Virus record (IMG/VR): IMGVR_UViG_3300007539_000314
Location: 1 to 20,080 of that record
Length of the DNA: 20,080 nt
Source: a virus
Reading direction: 5' to 3' (one strand)
The notes beneath the pieces are model-generated. The model saw nothing but the letters and a program-made list of their open reading frames with translations. It was not told where the DNA came from and ran no database searches. Shown here in pieces: positions 12,136 to 20,080 of the stretch; the first letter of the stretch is position 1; every line of letters starts with the position of its first letter. A program made the translations under genes and the position numbers.

Positions 12136-13150
12136 TTTTGTATCTAGGATAAGATCAGGATTTTTAAATCTCAAACTAGGAAATGTAAGAGTTAGGGTGT
12201 TAAATCCAACACTGGAAGACGAATATCTATCCAATGAAATTTTCATGGAATCATTTGATCAGGCTAGATCCGATGAGATCATGACTCAAGATGAGATGTT
12301 TGATTGGATGATGGACAGGGGCTTATGGTCTCAAGAAAATGAAGATAAGATCAAGGCTTGTGAAGGGAACATAGAAAAGCTAAAAGTAGAGATATTCAAC
12401 GCAAGAAGCAAGGAAAAGTTAAGAGAGACTGCTAGAACTTATCTGAGGGCCACTGAAAAAGCCCTCGCTAAGTTGCAGGCAGAAAAAGACGAGTTATTTT
12501 CAAAGACGTGTGAGGGTTTAGCATCTCAAGATAAAATGATGTTTCTCTTTGAGAGATGTTGTTTTGTTGGCTCACAACCTTTAGATTTTAAAGATGTAGA
12601 CATAGGTGATCTTTATTATCAATTTAACCAGTCACAACTTAATGAAAAACAGTTAAGAGAATTAGCAAGAAATGACCCTTGGAGACTAGCTTGGTATGCA
12701 AAGGATCACTCGCCGCTATTTGCGAATGATCCAAGTAGAACATTGTCAAACGAGCAGAAGGGAATTTTAATATGGGCAAACATGTATGACAACATTCAGG
12801 AGTCTATGGACTGCCCAACTGAAGATGTAATAAATGACGATGATATGCTTGATGGTTGGTTTATTATACAAAGAAAGAAGCAGGCAAGTGAAAAAGCCAA
12901 GTCAGAATTGGAAGCAAAAACGACCAACGCAAAAATAGCAAATGCCGATGAAGTAATGATATTTACTGATTCTAAAAAAGAAGCAGAAAGTATTCATAAT
13001 ATGAATTCAATCGGGGGAGATATTGTAAGACAGCAAAGAATTGCTAAAGCAAAACAACTTGGAAAAGCGACGGACTTTGATTTTGATGATAGGAAGATAC
13101 AGATTCAGAATCAGCAGCGTCAAATGTTCAAGGACTCAACAAGGAGATAA
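12113..13150 (+). CDS. Tail assembly protein, paralogue of the gene at 13520
   Basis: A 345-residue soluble protein. Residues 25-35 are a short strand with NPTLED, and 54-72 carry SDEIMTQDEMFDWMMDRGLW. Residues 75-130 are a charged coiled-coil (KIKACEGNIEKLKVEIF; ATEKALAKLQAEKDELF). About 137-151 reads ASQDKMMFLFERCCF. The C-terminal part has DPWRLAWYAKDHSPLFANDP, GILIWANMYDNIQESMDCP and DDDMLDGWFIIQRKK. The last 70 residues are Lys/Gln-rich and probably flexible. It lies between the tube and tape measure genes, where G/GT-type tail assembly chaperones are usually found, so I infer that it helps assemble tube around the tape measure. Nothing proves chaperone activity. Its start is inside a hairpin and overlaps a leader ORF. 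Confidence 0.6.
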   Translation: MNTYEREYFVSRIRSGFLNLKLGNVRVRVLNPTLEDEYLSNEIFMESFDQARSDEIMTQDEMFDWMMDRGLWSQENEDKIKACEGNIEKLKVEIFNARSKEKLRETARTYLRATEKALAKLQAEKDELFSKTCEGLASQDKMMFLFERCCFVGSQPLDFKDVDIGDLYYQFNQSQLNEKQLRELARNDPWRLAWYAKDHSPLFANDPSRTLSNEQKGILIWANMYDNIQESMDCPTEDVINDDDMLDGWFIIQRKKQASEKAKSELEAKTTNAKIANADEVMIFTDSKKEAESIHNMNSIGGDIVRQQRIAKAKQLGKATDFDFDDRKIQIQNQQRQMFKDSTRR

Positions 13151-13152
13151 AA

Positions 13153-13527
13153 ATGGAAAATTTTGACGATTTAATCAGGCAGCAGTCGGAATATAAAAGC
13201 GTTAGGGAAGATAAGTTTAAACAAGATTCACGGGATAGATTAAGTAAAATTCTTAAAAAGAAAGTGGAAACTACGATGATTGGGGCGTTAAGCTCTATCG
13301 AAGACCATTTTGCTTTTTTATGGACATCTAAAGACGGAGGAATGTCACCAGAGCAGAAGATTATGTATGATACTTTTCAGAAAGTTAGATCTGAAATTTT
13401 GGATAAGGGAAACACTCAGTCTAGGAATGTAGACGCAGAGTTGGCTCAGTACGAGGTTAAATGGCTAAGGTATCAAACCAGTATGCCGGTTATTTCAAGA
13501 AAGACAGGAGAAGAACAAGATGATTAA
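13153..13527 (+). CDS. Small helical tail assembly protein between two paralogues
   Basis: A 124-residue, highly charged, helical protein with SD AAGGAGA (the previous gene stops at 13150). Motifs are DRLSKILKKKVETTMIGALS, IEDHFAFLWTSKDGG, KVRSEILDKGNTQSRNVDAE and LAQYEVKWLRYQTSMPV. The set T-T-M-I-G-A-L-x-x-I-E-x-H-F-x-F-L-W / I-L-D-x-G-N-x-Q-x-R is one I recall in a small family next to tape measure genes in aquatic phages, without experimental function. It overlaps the next start by eight bases, so expression is probably coupled. Position suggests a tail assembly chaperone or cofactor; a DNA-binding role is not indicated by the sequence. Confidence 0.62.
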   Translation: MENFDDLIRQQSEYKSVREDKFKQDSRDRLSKILKKKVETTMIGALSSIEDHFAFLWTSKDGGMSPEQKIMYDTFQKVRSEILDKGNTQSRNVDAELAQYEVKWLRYQTSMPVISRKTGEEQDD

Positions 13528-14392
13528 GAATAAGATGGAAGGCAAGGTAACTATCGAAGCAGAAAATGGAGAAAAGAGAGAAGTAGAGATTTATGTGCAG
13601 AAGCCCAATAACGATATTGTCAAAAAGGCAGATAGGCATAAATCTAAGGTCTGGAATCAGTGTATCCAAGACGAAATTCTCACTAAAAAAGAACTTGCCG
13701 TTCTGATGCGTAAACGTGGCATCTGGGACGATAAGAAAGATAAAGAAGAAGAAGAAATCACACAAGCAATTGTCAACTTGGAGAAAGAGCTTTCGTTTGG
13801 CAAAAATGGTAAAAAGCCAAAGGTTTCAGAGGGTAGGGATATTGCCGTTGAAATCAGGAGAAAGCGATCTGATCTAAGAGACCTAATTGCAGAGAGAATT
13901 GGGCTAGAAGAGAATACTGCCGACAGTTTGGCAGATAACGCCCGATTTGACTTCCTTGTAGCTCACTGTACTTTTTATAAAGACGGTAAACCCGTGTATA
14001 AAGACTATGATGAGTATAATAATAAGAGTGCGGATGAAGTCGCATTTGAAGCAGCAAGCCTCTTAGGTAAGATGCTTTACAACTTAGATAGTAATTTTGA
14101 GAAAAACTTACCAGAGAATAAATTTCTTACCAAATTTAACCTCGTTAATGATGATCTGAGTTTGGTTGACCCCAACAATCCAGAGCATTTAATTGACACC
14201 AAGGGTAAGCGAATTGACGAAGATGGTTATTATCTTGACGAAGATGGTAACAGGGTAGATAGAGAAGGTAACAAGTTGTCTGAAGATGGTAGTTATGAGA
14301 TTGTAGAATACGAAAACGATCTTCTGGACAAACCTAAACCAAGGAGACGAACCAGAAAGACTAAAACAGAAGAGACTGATACGGAAAGTTAG
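13520..14392 (+). CDS. Tail assembly protein with acidic heptapeptide repeat, paralogue of 12113
   Basis: A 290-residue protein with SD GGAG. Residues 51-69 (DEILTKKELAVLMRKRGIW) align with 54-72 of the gene at 12113. Residues 70-130 form a matching charged coiled-coil, and 138-151 (ADNARFDFLVAHCT) match 137-150 there, at the same positions. It lacks the DGWF-type C-terminus of the paralogue. Instead, residues 229-259 hold an acidic repeat starting GKRIDED, and the tail ends in a very basic RRRTRKTKTEETDTES. I infer a tail assembly role from its place directly upstream of the tape measure gene. It overlaps the 124-residue gene by eight bases. Confidence 0.62.
   Translation: MIKNKMEGKVTIEAENGEKREVEIYVQKPNNDIVKKADRHKSKVWNQCIQDEILTKKELAVLMRKRGIWDDKKDKEEEEITQAIVNLEKELSFGKNGKKPKVSEGRDIAVEIRRKRSDLRDLIAERIGLEENTADSLADNARFDFLVAHCTFYKDGKPVYKDYDEYNNKSADEVAFEAASLLGKMLYNLDSNFEKNLPENKFLTKFNLVNDDLSLVDPNNPEHLIDTKGKRIDEDGYYLDEDGNRVDREGNKLSEDGSYEIVEYENDLLDKPKPRRRTRKTKTEETDTES
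14204..14287 (+). repeat. Four tandem 21-bp units encoding Gly-x-x-hydrophobic-Asp/Ser-x-acidic
   Basis: Four in-frame 21-bp units (14204, 14225, 14246, 14267) encode GKRIDED, GYYLDED, GNRVDRE and GNKLSED, and a fifth begins GSY at 14288. Gly at 1, a hydrophobic residue at 4 and acid at 7 are invariant. The spacing suggests a beta-turn repeat, perhaps metal-binding; DNA conservation is only partial, so the repeat is not very recent. Confidence 0.75.
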
Positions 14393-14398
14393 ATTGGA

Positions 14399-14421
14399 TA
14401 GTGTAGTCTAAATTTACACTA
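14399..14421 (+). promoter_or_regulatory. Hairpin just upstream of the tape measure RBS
   Basis: TAGTGTA (14399-14405) pairs perfectly with TACACTA (14415-14421) around a nine-base loop. Its last base is adjacent to the SD AAGGG (14421-14425), and the ATG is at 14432. The stem lies in the only untranslated gap (39 bases) between the tail assembly gene and the tape measure gene, and may tune initiation. No T-tract follows. Confidence 0.4.
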
Positions 14422-14431
14422 AGGGTAAAAT

Positions 14432-17400
14432 ATGGCTCAATTTGTACTGACTGCACAACTTCAATTACAAGCACCTAGAAACGCTAGTAAGGTAGTAAAC
14501 CAGATTCAAAACCAGTTAAAGGGTGTTCAGATCCCTGTAACTGTGAAATCTGCTGCACAGGCTACAAAACAAATTAATCAAGTAACCGCTGCAACCAACA
14601 AGGCTGCATCGGCTGCTGAAGCTATGGGCAGATCTTTTGGTCTAGCCATTAAACGTTTTGCTGCCTTTACCGTCGCTAGTCGTGCCGTTAGTCTATTCAC
14701 TAATAGTCTTGCAAACGCCGTAGACGAAGCTATCGACTTCCAACGTGAGGTTATCAAGATCGCTCAGGTTACTGGTCAAACAGTGAAAGAGTTGAAAGGT
14801 CTTGAACAAACTATTACTAGATTATCTGTAACTTTAGGTACTTCTAGTAAAGAGTTGTTGAGTACAGCTAGAATTCTTTCTCAGGCTGGTATTAAGGCCG
14901 GTGATCTTAAAGTCGCTATTGAAGCACTTGCTAAAACCACGCTTGCCCCGACGTTCGAGGATATCAATAAAACCGCAGAAGGTGCGGTTGCTATTCTTGC
15001 TCAGTTTGAGGGCGGCGTTGGTAGGCTGGAAAAACAGCTTGGTGCTATTAATGCAGTTGCTGGTCAGTTTGCCGTTGAGTCTGGTGACTTGATTTCTGCT
15101 GTTCGTAGGTTTGGTGGTGTGTTTAAATCTGCGGGTGGTGAGCTAGAAGAATTGCTCGCACTGTTCACATCTGTTCGTGCTACGACTCGTGAAAGTTCTG
15201 AAAGTATTGCAACTGGTTTGCGTACTATCTTTACTCGTATTCAGCGTCCAAAGACGATTGAATTTCTTAGACAGTTTGGTGTTGAACTTCTTGATGTTAA
15301 TGGTAAGTTTGTTGGACCGTTAAAAGCGGTAGAACAGCTTAACAAAGCATTTGCTGGTCTTGAGCAGGGTGATATTACCTTTGTTAGAGTGGCAGAAGAG
15401 CTTGGTGGTTTCCGTCAGATTGGTAAGGTTATCCCGCTTATTCAGCAGTACGGACTTGCTGTTGATGCTCTTAATGTGGCACAAGAGGGGCAGAATAGTT
15501 TATCCGCAGATGCAGAAAAAGCACAGCAGGCATTAGCTGTTCAAATTACCAAGGTCAAAGAAGAGTTTCTTGCTTTAGTTCGTGGTATTGCTGGAAGTGA
15601 CTCTTTCCAATTGTTCGCTCGTACTGCTTTAGAAGTTGCGAGTGCTCTTATCAAGGTGGCAGATGCTATAAGGCCACTTATTCCCCTAATCGGTGCCCTT
15701 GCTGCCTTTAAATTTGCTAGGGGTCTTGGTAGCTTTGCTTCTAGTGCTGGGTCTGCCATTAAAGGTCTGGGTAAAAATCAGGGCGGTGTTATCCAACAGT
15801 TTGCTAGGGGCGGTTTTGTTCCGGGGCAGGGCAACAGAGATACTGTGCCTGCTATGCTTACTCCGGGCGAGTTTGTTATCAAGAAAAGTAGTGCCAAGAA
15901 GTTAGGTGCTGGCACACTACAGGCGATGAATCAGAATAGGTTTGCCGCTGGTGGTATCGTCGATCAAAAGAGCTTAGGCGTGGTCAGTTCAGAGGCTTTT
16001 GACCCAATTCAAGATTCTATAAAAATTACTCGTGACGCAATATTAGCAGCAGATAGGATAGATGGTAAAAAAACTAGTTCTGGTGCCATAAAAAAAGCCA
16101 TACAAAAACAATTTGATTCAAGGGCACCTAGTCTGCGAAAAGCTGGTGCAATAACTACTAGTAAAAAGGGTTTGAGTGCCGCAGAAGTTACCTCTGTTGC
16201 ATCAGGTTTATTTCCTGCATCTAAATCGTATAATGCCAATATTGATGGTATAAATCCAGACTTGGAAAAACCATTTTCAGATGCAATTGACAAAGGTATT
16301 GGGGATACACTACAGAAAGGTGTAGACGCAATAGGTAAAAAAATTACCGCCACAGAGATTCCAAATATATCTGACATAACGTCTCCTGAGTTTTATGCCG
16401 CATTTGATAAAGGTGTTAAAGGTTTATTCTTCGAGAATACCTTAAATGCCTTTGCTGGACAACCCTTAGTTGCTGAAGATCTTCAAAGACCATTCGACTT
16501 CACTAATGGGCTAGGAAAACTAAAAGGTGTTTATTCCGTAAAAGATAAATATATTGATGCAAAAATAACGCAAGCCTCCGCTAAAAAGTACAAAGAATTC
16601 TTACCTTCAAAGGGTGCTGCACAGACAGCCGACGAAACCAAAACTTCAGATGTCAATCGCGAAACTGACGAGTTTTTAAGAAGAACTTTTGGTCCCAAAG
16701 CAAAGAAAGGTAAGCAGATTGGCTTTAATAAAGGCGGTAGCATTGGCGGTTCTGGCGATACTGTTCCAGCCCTTCTGACTCCCGGCGAATTTGTCGTAAA
16801 TAAGAAAGCTGCACAGAGTATCGGTTACGGCAACCTTAACAGCATGAACAAAACGGGTGTTGCTCGCTTCAACAAGGGCGGTGCTGTTCAAACGTTTGCT
16901 AACGGCGGCACTGCCGGTGGCGGTGGCGGTATCAACCTTGAGTCAATTTTCTTCCTTACGGCTGTTGCTGGTACTGCTGCTGCTGCAATAGACAAATTTG
17001 GCGATGCAAGTGCTGAAGCGTCAGATGATATTGCTGCATCGACAATCGGATTGAAGTCTGGACTTGCTGCCGTAATCCAATTAGCGACAATATTCGTTGC
17101 AGTTAAGGCTGTAAAAGATTGGACAAAATCTCTGAGAGATTCTCAAAAAGTAATAAAAGGAGATAAAGCAGGAGTTTCAACTGGTGATGCGGACTTGGCT
17201 AAACTTGATCAGGCTAGGTCGCAAAAAGTAGAGCAGGCAAATAATATTAAGAGTCAACTGGAAGCCGCTAGAGCACAAAAAGAAACAGCAAAGGGTCTTC
17301 AGCGGGCATCTATTGACATTAATAACACTGAAATACAAGAACTTGAAAAGCAAAGACAAGCTCAAAGTTTATCAGTTGCCAGTAAAGAGATAGTTCTTGC

Positions 17401-20080
17401 TGAAGCGGAAGCTAATGGCGAGGACACAGCATCGTTAGATAAGCGAAGACAAGCATTGGAGCAAGAAACGCAGGCACTGAAGGAGACCATAGCCGCTATA
17501 GAGCAGCTTGAGCAGAAAAACTCTGAACTTGAAAAGGGCACCAAAGATGTTATCGCGGCGTCGGCCAAAGAGGCTGAATTAAAAAGAGGTCTAAAAGCTG
17601 TTAATAAGGACATAAACAATATAGACAAGAAACGAGAAGATATTTTAGAATCGCAGGGGCGTAGCACAAAACAGCTTGCGGCAGAAGAGAGAAAAGCCCT
17701 TGATCTTGAAAGGAAAAAGGCCAGAGAAGAGAAGACCGCTGTTGGTAGACTCGGAAAAGCAATTAGAGCAATTGGCAATTCCAGTCTTGCTATTGGAAAG
17801 TACGTCAGAGAAAAAGCTAAAGAAAACAAAATATACAAAAGTGTGTCTAACCGGTTACGTGCAGCAAATATCCAAATTAAAAGGTTTGATAGGTCGGTAA
17901 TTGGTCTTAATCAAGCGTTTGAGGCGGCGAGAAAGGGTGCGGAAAAACTAGCTAATGCGGCTAGACGTATTGGTGGAGGCGTTAGAAGAGGTGTAGGAAA
18001 ATTCGGTGATGCTGCCGCTATTGGTGTCGGTGCTGTCGCTGCCATTGTTGCCGTTGGTAGTCAAATTGCCGATGGGTTCCAGCAGTGGTTTAAGCGTGCA
18101 GAAGAGCAAGCTAAAGCCAGTGATAATATTGCCGATGCAATCGAAGCTGCTGGTAAAGCCTCTATTGCTAGTTCAATTGGTGAAGTATTGACTCTTCAAG
18201 GGTTTATCGAAGCATTTTTTGATCCAAAAGGGTTTGTAGAAAGAAGAGTACAGAAACAAGAACAAGCTGAATTCCAAAGTGCGTTTGGATTTATTGAATC
18301 TAGACGAGGGTCTTCAGCAGAAGAAATTAAGGGCGGTAGGGATGTAGGTGAGGCACTGAGCGGCGTTAATGAGGCGTTTGCAAGATCCAGAGCAGAGGCT
18401 CAAGACCTTACAGGACCAGCCAGAGACAAAGCAATAAAGGCAGTAGATTCAGCAACCAGAGCCGAAATAGGCAGACTCGACAAGTTAGGCGTAAGTGTCG
18501 ATAACTTAAGACAGCAAGCTATTAACCTTACTGGTGGTAACGAAGCACTAAAAAAAGAATTATTGGCACAAGTTGACGCAATTGAAGCAAACAGAAAAGC
18601 TCAACAAGAATTAAACAAAGCAAACCTTGATGCAACCAAAATCGTTTCAGCTTTTGGTGCTGCTGCTAATGCTTCCGCCCAACTAGTTGCTGGGTTAGAA
18701 ACTGGTGCTAATAGTTTGGCCCTATTATCTCAAGAGCTAGACAATGCTAGTGGAAAACTGGGCGTTGATGCTGCTGATGCAATCAATCAGTCCGAAGCTG
18801 CATTATTATCTTCTTTACCTGCTGACTCACCATTAGCCGCCTCTATTAGTGGTCAGGCTGATGTTGCAAGAGCAACTAACAAGTTTGGTCTAAATGCTGC
18901 TGCCCAATTAGGCGATCTAGAACTTGCAAAAGGTGATAAAGGAAAAGAGCAGCTTGAGCAGGCATTGTTTGATGCTATTCCAGATAAAGCAGACGCAGCA
19001 ACCAAAGCCAAACTTGAAGCAGTGATTCGTAAAAATGTTACCGGTATTGAGGGCGATGCTAGTAATGCCGACTTAGATGCACTCACTCAGCAAATTCTAG
19101 CAGATGGTCAAGAGTTATCTAAAGGTTTCCGAGAAGCAGTAAAACTTCAGTCGCAGCACAATGCGACCATGACAAAGTTGTATGCGGATCGCGAACAGTT
19201 AGAACAAAAAGCTGCCGCTGCTGCAAACCAAGCTATTGAAACACAGCTAGAAGCAGCTAAAGTGTTTGAGTCATTTGGTGGCTCCAAGCTAACCGGCGAG
19301 CAACAGTTGGGAGCTAGAATTGCTCAGTTTAATAATATTGGTGGACTAGGTGGTTTAGGGGCACAGCTTACAACTGGAGATGCTGCCGATATCAATGCTG
19401 TTGCTGCTCAAATTGGTCAGACATTCGCAGATCAAACAGATCAAGTTATTGGTGGTGCATTGGCTGCTGGTGCAGGTCTACAAAAAGGCGGTCCATTCCA
19501 AGGTGCTGGTGGATTTGCCGCAGACAAGAGACCAGAAGCTCAGGCTGCAAACAAGGCATTAATTCAGTTTACAAAACAACGTATCTCCCTACTCAAAGAA
19601 GAGCTTAATATTGTTAAGCAGAAAAATGCCGCAGAGAAAAGTGCCCTTGATAAATTAATCAGTGGAGATGTAGAAGGGTTCTTGGATCAACAGGCCGCTG
19701 CTGGTGCTGGTGCTGCACTCGCATCTGGTAGTGCTGGGCTTGCTGGGTTGTTTAGTGCTAGTGCCCTTGGTGCTGGATTTAAAACCCTTCAGGGACAAGG
19801 GTTATCTGACCAGCAACTCCGTAGTGCAGAAGACTTAACTTTACAAAGGTTCGGAATTCAGGGAACTGGTGTATTATCTGGTACAACAGCAGAAGAAGAA
19901 GCATTAAAAGCAGAAGGAAGAGAACTAGCTGGAGCATTGGGTGGGTTAGCATCACAAGAAGCCGCTCTTGCGAAAGCTGAAATATCAATTCAGGACGCTA
20001 CCATTATTGCTACTAAGATGTCGTTTGACAGGAAGTTGGGAGAAGTTCAAAGTGCTCAGACAGCACAGGCGTTAGCGAGA
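14432..20080 (+). CDS. Tail tape measure protein (3' partial)
   Basis: ATG at 14432 with SD AAGGG opens a frame of 1883 codons that runs off the window. The N-terminus (MAQFVLTAQLQLQAPRN) and residues about 95-400 (DEAIDFQREVIKIAQVTGQT, LGTSSKELLSTARILSQAG, FKSAGGELEELLALFTSVRA) match the TP901-type tape measure domain (PhageMin_Tail). Hydrophobic segments lie at about 414-428, 837-853, 877-894 and 1193-1213. A long coiled-coil (about 918-1115) and Ala/Gln/Glu-rich helices fill the rest. Two copies of a GG-x-x-x-G-x-G-D-T-V-P-A-x-L-T-P-G-E-F-V module occur at about 457-510 and 765-819. The protein sets tail length and is expelled at infection. At roughly 0.15 nm per residue, a known rule for these proteins, the tail would be at least about 280 nm. 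Confidence 0.88.
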   Translation, partial: MAQFVLTAQLQLQAPRNASKVVNQIQNQLKGVQIPVTVKSAAQATKQINQVTAATNKAASAAEAMGRSFGLAIKRFAAFTVASRAVSLFTNSLANAVDEAIDFQREVIKIAQVTGQTVKELKGLEQTITRLSVTLGTSSKELLSTARILSQAGIKAGDLKVAIEALAKTTLAPTFEDINKTAEGAVAILAQFEGGVGRLEKQLGAINAVAGQFAVESGDLISAVRRFGGVFKSAGGELEELLALFTSVRATTRESSESIATGLRTIFTRIQRPKTIEFLRQFGVELLDVNGKFVGPLKAVEQLNKAFAGLEQGDITFVRVAEELGGFRQIGKVIPLIQQYGLAVDALNVAQEGQNSLSADAEKAQQALAVQITKVKEEFLALVRGIAGSDSFQLFARTALEVASALIKVADAIRPLIPLIGALAAFKFARGLGSFASSAGSAIKGLGKNQGGVIQQFARGGFVPGQGNRDTVPAMLTPGEFVIKKSSAKKLGAGTLQAMNQNRFAAGGIVDQKSLGVVSSEAFDPIQDSIKITRDAILAADRIDGKKTSSGAIKKAIQKQFDSRAPSLRKAGAITTSKKGLSAAEVTSVASGLFPASKSYNANIDGINPDLEKPFSDAIDKGIGDTLQKGVDAIGKKITATEIPNISDITSPEFYAAFDKGVKGLFFENTLNAFAGQPLVAEDLQRPFDFTNGLGKLKGVYSVKDKYIDAKITQASAKKYKEFLPSKGAAQTADETKTSDVNRETDEFLRRTFGPKAKKGKQIGFNKGGSIGGSGDTVPALLTPGEFVVNKKAAQSIGYGNLNSMNKTGVARFNKGGAVQTFANGGTAGGGGGINLESIFFLTAVAGTAAAAIDKFGDASAEASDDIAASTIGLKSGLAAVIQLATIFVAVKAVKDWTKSLRDSQKVIKGDKAGVSTGDADLAKLDQARSQKVEQANNIKSQLEAARAQKETAKGLQRASIDINNTEIQELEKQRQAQSLSVASKEIVLAEAEANGEDTASLDKRRQALEQETQALKETIAAIEQLEQKNSELEKGTKDVIAASAKEAELKRGLKAVNKDINNIDKKREDILESQGRSTKQLAAEERKALDLERKKAREEKTAVGRLGKAIRAIGNSSLAIGKYVREKAKENKIYKSVSNRLRAANIQIKRFDRSVIGLNQAFEAARKGAEKLANAARRIGGGVRRGVGKFGDAAAIGVGAVAAIVAVGSQIADGFQQWFKRAEEQAKASDNIADAIEAAGKASIASSIGEVLTLQGFIEAFFDPKGFVERRVQKQEQAEFQSAFGFIESRRGSSAEEIKGGRDVGEALSGVNEAFARSRAEAQDLTGPARDKAIKAVDSATRAEIGRLDKLGVSVDNLRQQAINLTGGNEALKKELLAQVDAIEANRKAQQELNKANLDATKIVSAFGAAANASAQLVAGLETGANSLALLSQELDNASGKLGVDAADAINQSEAALLSSLPADSPLAASISGQADVARATNKFGLNAAAQLGDLELAKGDKGKEQLEQALFDAIPDKADAATKAKLEAVIRKNVTGIEGDASNADLDALTQQILADGQELSKGFREAVKLQSQHNATMTKLYADREQLEQKAAAAANQAIETQLEAAKVFESFGGSKLTGEQQLGARIAQFNNIGGLGGLGAQLTTGDAADINAVAAQIGQTFADQTDQVIGGALAAGAGLQKGGPFQGAGGFAADKRPEAQAANKALIQFTKQRISLLKEELNIVKQKNAAEKSALDKLISGDVEGFLDQQAAAGAGAALASGSAGLAGLFSASALGAGFKTLQGQGLSDQQLRSAEDLTLQRFGIQGTGVLSGTTAEEEALKAEGRELAGALGGLASQEAALAKAEISIQDATIIATKMSFDRKLGEVQSAQTAQALAR
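15800..15961 (+). repeat. First PGEFV module of the tape measure protein
   Basis: Residues about 457-510 read ARGGFVPG, RDTVPAMLTPGEFVIKK, then GAGTLQAMNQNRFAAGG. This module is widespread in tape measure proteins and usually ends in a small-residue-rich GG stretch. It is matched by a second copy at 16724, about 308 residues later. Confidence 0.7.
16724..16888 (+). repeat. Second PGEFV module of the tape measure protein
   Basis: Residues about 765-819 read NKGGSIGGSGDTVPALLTPG, then EFVVNKKA, GYGNLNSMNKTGVARFNKGG. It keeps D-T-V-P-A-x-L-T-P-G-E-F-V and the later G-x-G-x-L-x-x-M-N and R-F-x-x-G-G of the first copy, with small indels. It is followed by a hydrophobic segment. Confidence 0.7.

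Noticed and set aside
13130-14400. Programmed -1 frameshift of the lambda G/GT type
   Set aside because: A-rich runs exist, for example near 12974, but none has the correct X-XXY-YYZ phase followed by a long open -1 frame. The genes here are separate or overlap by start/stop only.
17362-17838. A 158-codon antisense ORF rich in Ser/Leu/Ala/Phe that looks membrane-like
   Set aside because: It is the mirror of the coiled-coil codons (GAA, AAA, GCA) of the tape measure gene, which always read as Phe/Ser/Leu on the other strand.

Overview
The window is a segment of a tailed double-stranded DNA phage genome (Caudoviricetes), free or as a prophage. Every supportable gene is on the + strand, packed tightly with Shine-Dalgarno sites of the AGGAG/GGGG type and several start/stop overlaps (ATGA at 9099, 8-base overlaps at 9724 and 13520). 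Gene order and protein content describe the virion: adhesins, head-tail connector, tail tube, tail assembly proteins and tape measure. No replication, lysis, integration, tRNA or host-like metabolic gene is visible. Several proteins resemble families I associate with aquatic or marine phages; the host cannot be named from the sequence. Assignments rest on motif recognition and synteny, not on searches.

Layout. 2-1057 is the 3' end of a GC-rich adhesin gene with YadA-head-like repeats. From 1058 on, composition drops to AT-rich. 1231-2607 carries four small genes: a conserved 100-aa phage protein, a 63-aa orphan, an Ig-like BppU-N-like protein and a probable head-tail adaptor. 2625-8366 carries two large fiber/adhesin genes (331 and 1574 aa). 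8404-10704 returns to connector functions: a small orphan, a probable head-closure protein, a neck or tail-completion protein and a probable tail terminator. 10762-11970 encodes the tail tube protein, which appears to contain two copies of the tube fold. 11971-12112 is a structured leader with hairpins and a 12-codon ORF. 12113-14392 carries three genes where tail assembly chaperones usually lie; the first and third are paralogues. 14432 to the window end is a tape measure protein of at least 1883 residues, still open.

Together the genes build the portal-proximal neck, the tube, and the ruler that sets tail length. No sheath gene lies between neck and tube, which favours a long non-contractile tail (siphovirus-like), although a sheath encoded elsewhere cannot be excluded. 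The most notable points are the duplicated tube protein (suggesting T5-like trimeric rings), the adhesin cassette placed inside the connector module, the translational-coupling device at 12078-12135, the GC-rich adhesin next to an AT-rich genome, and the duplicated chaperone-like genes flanking a third.
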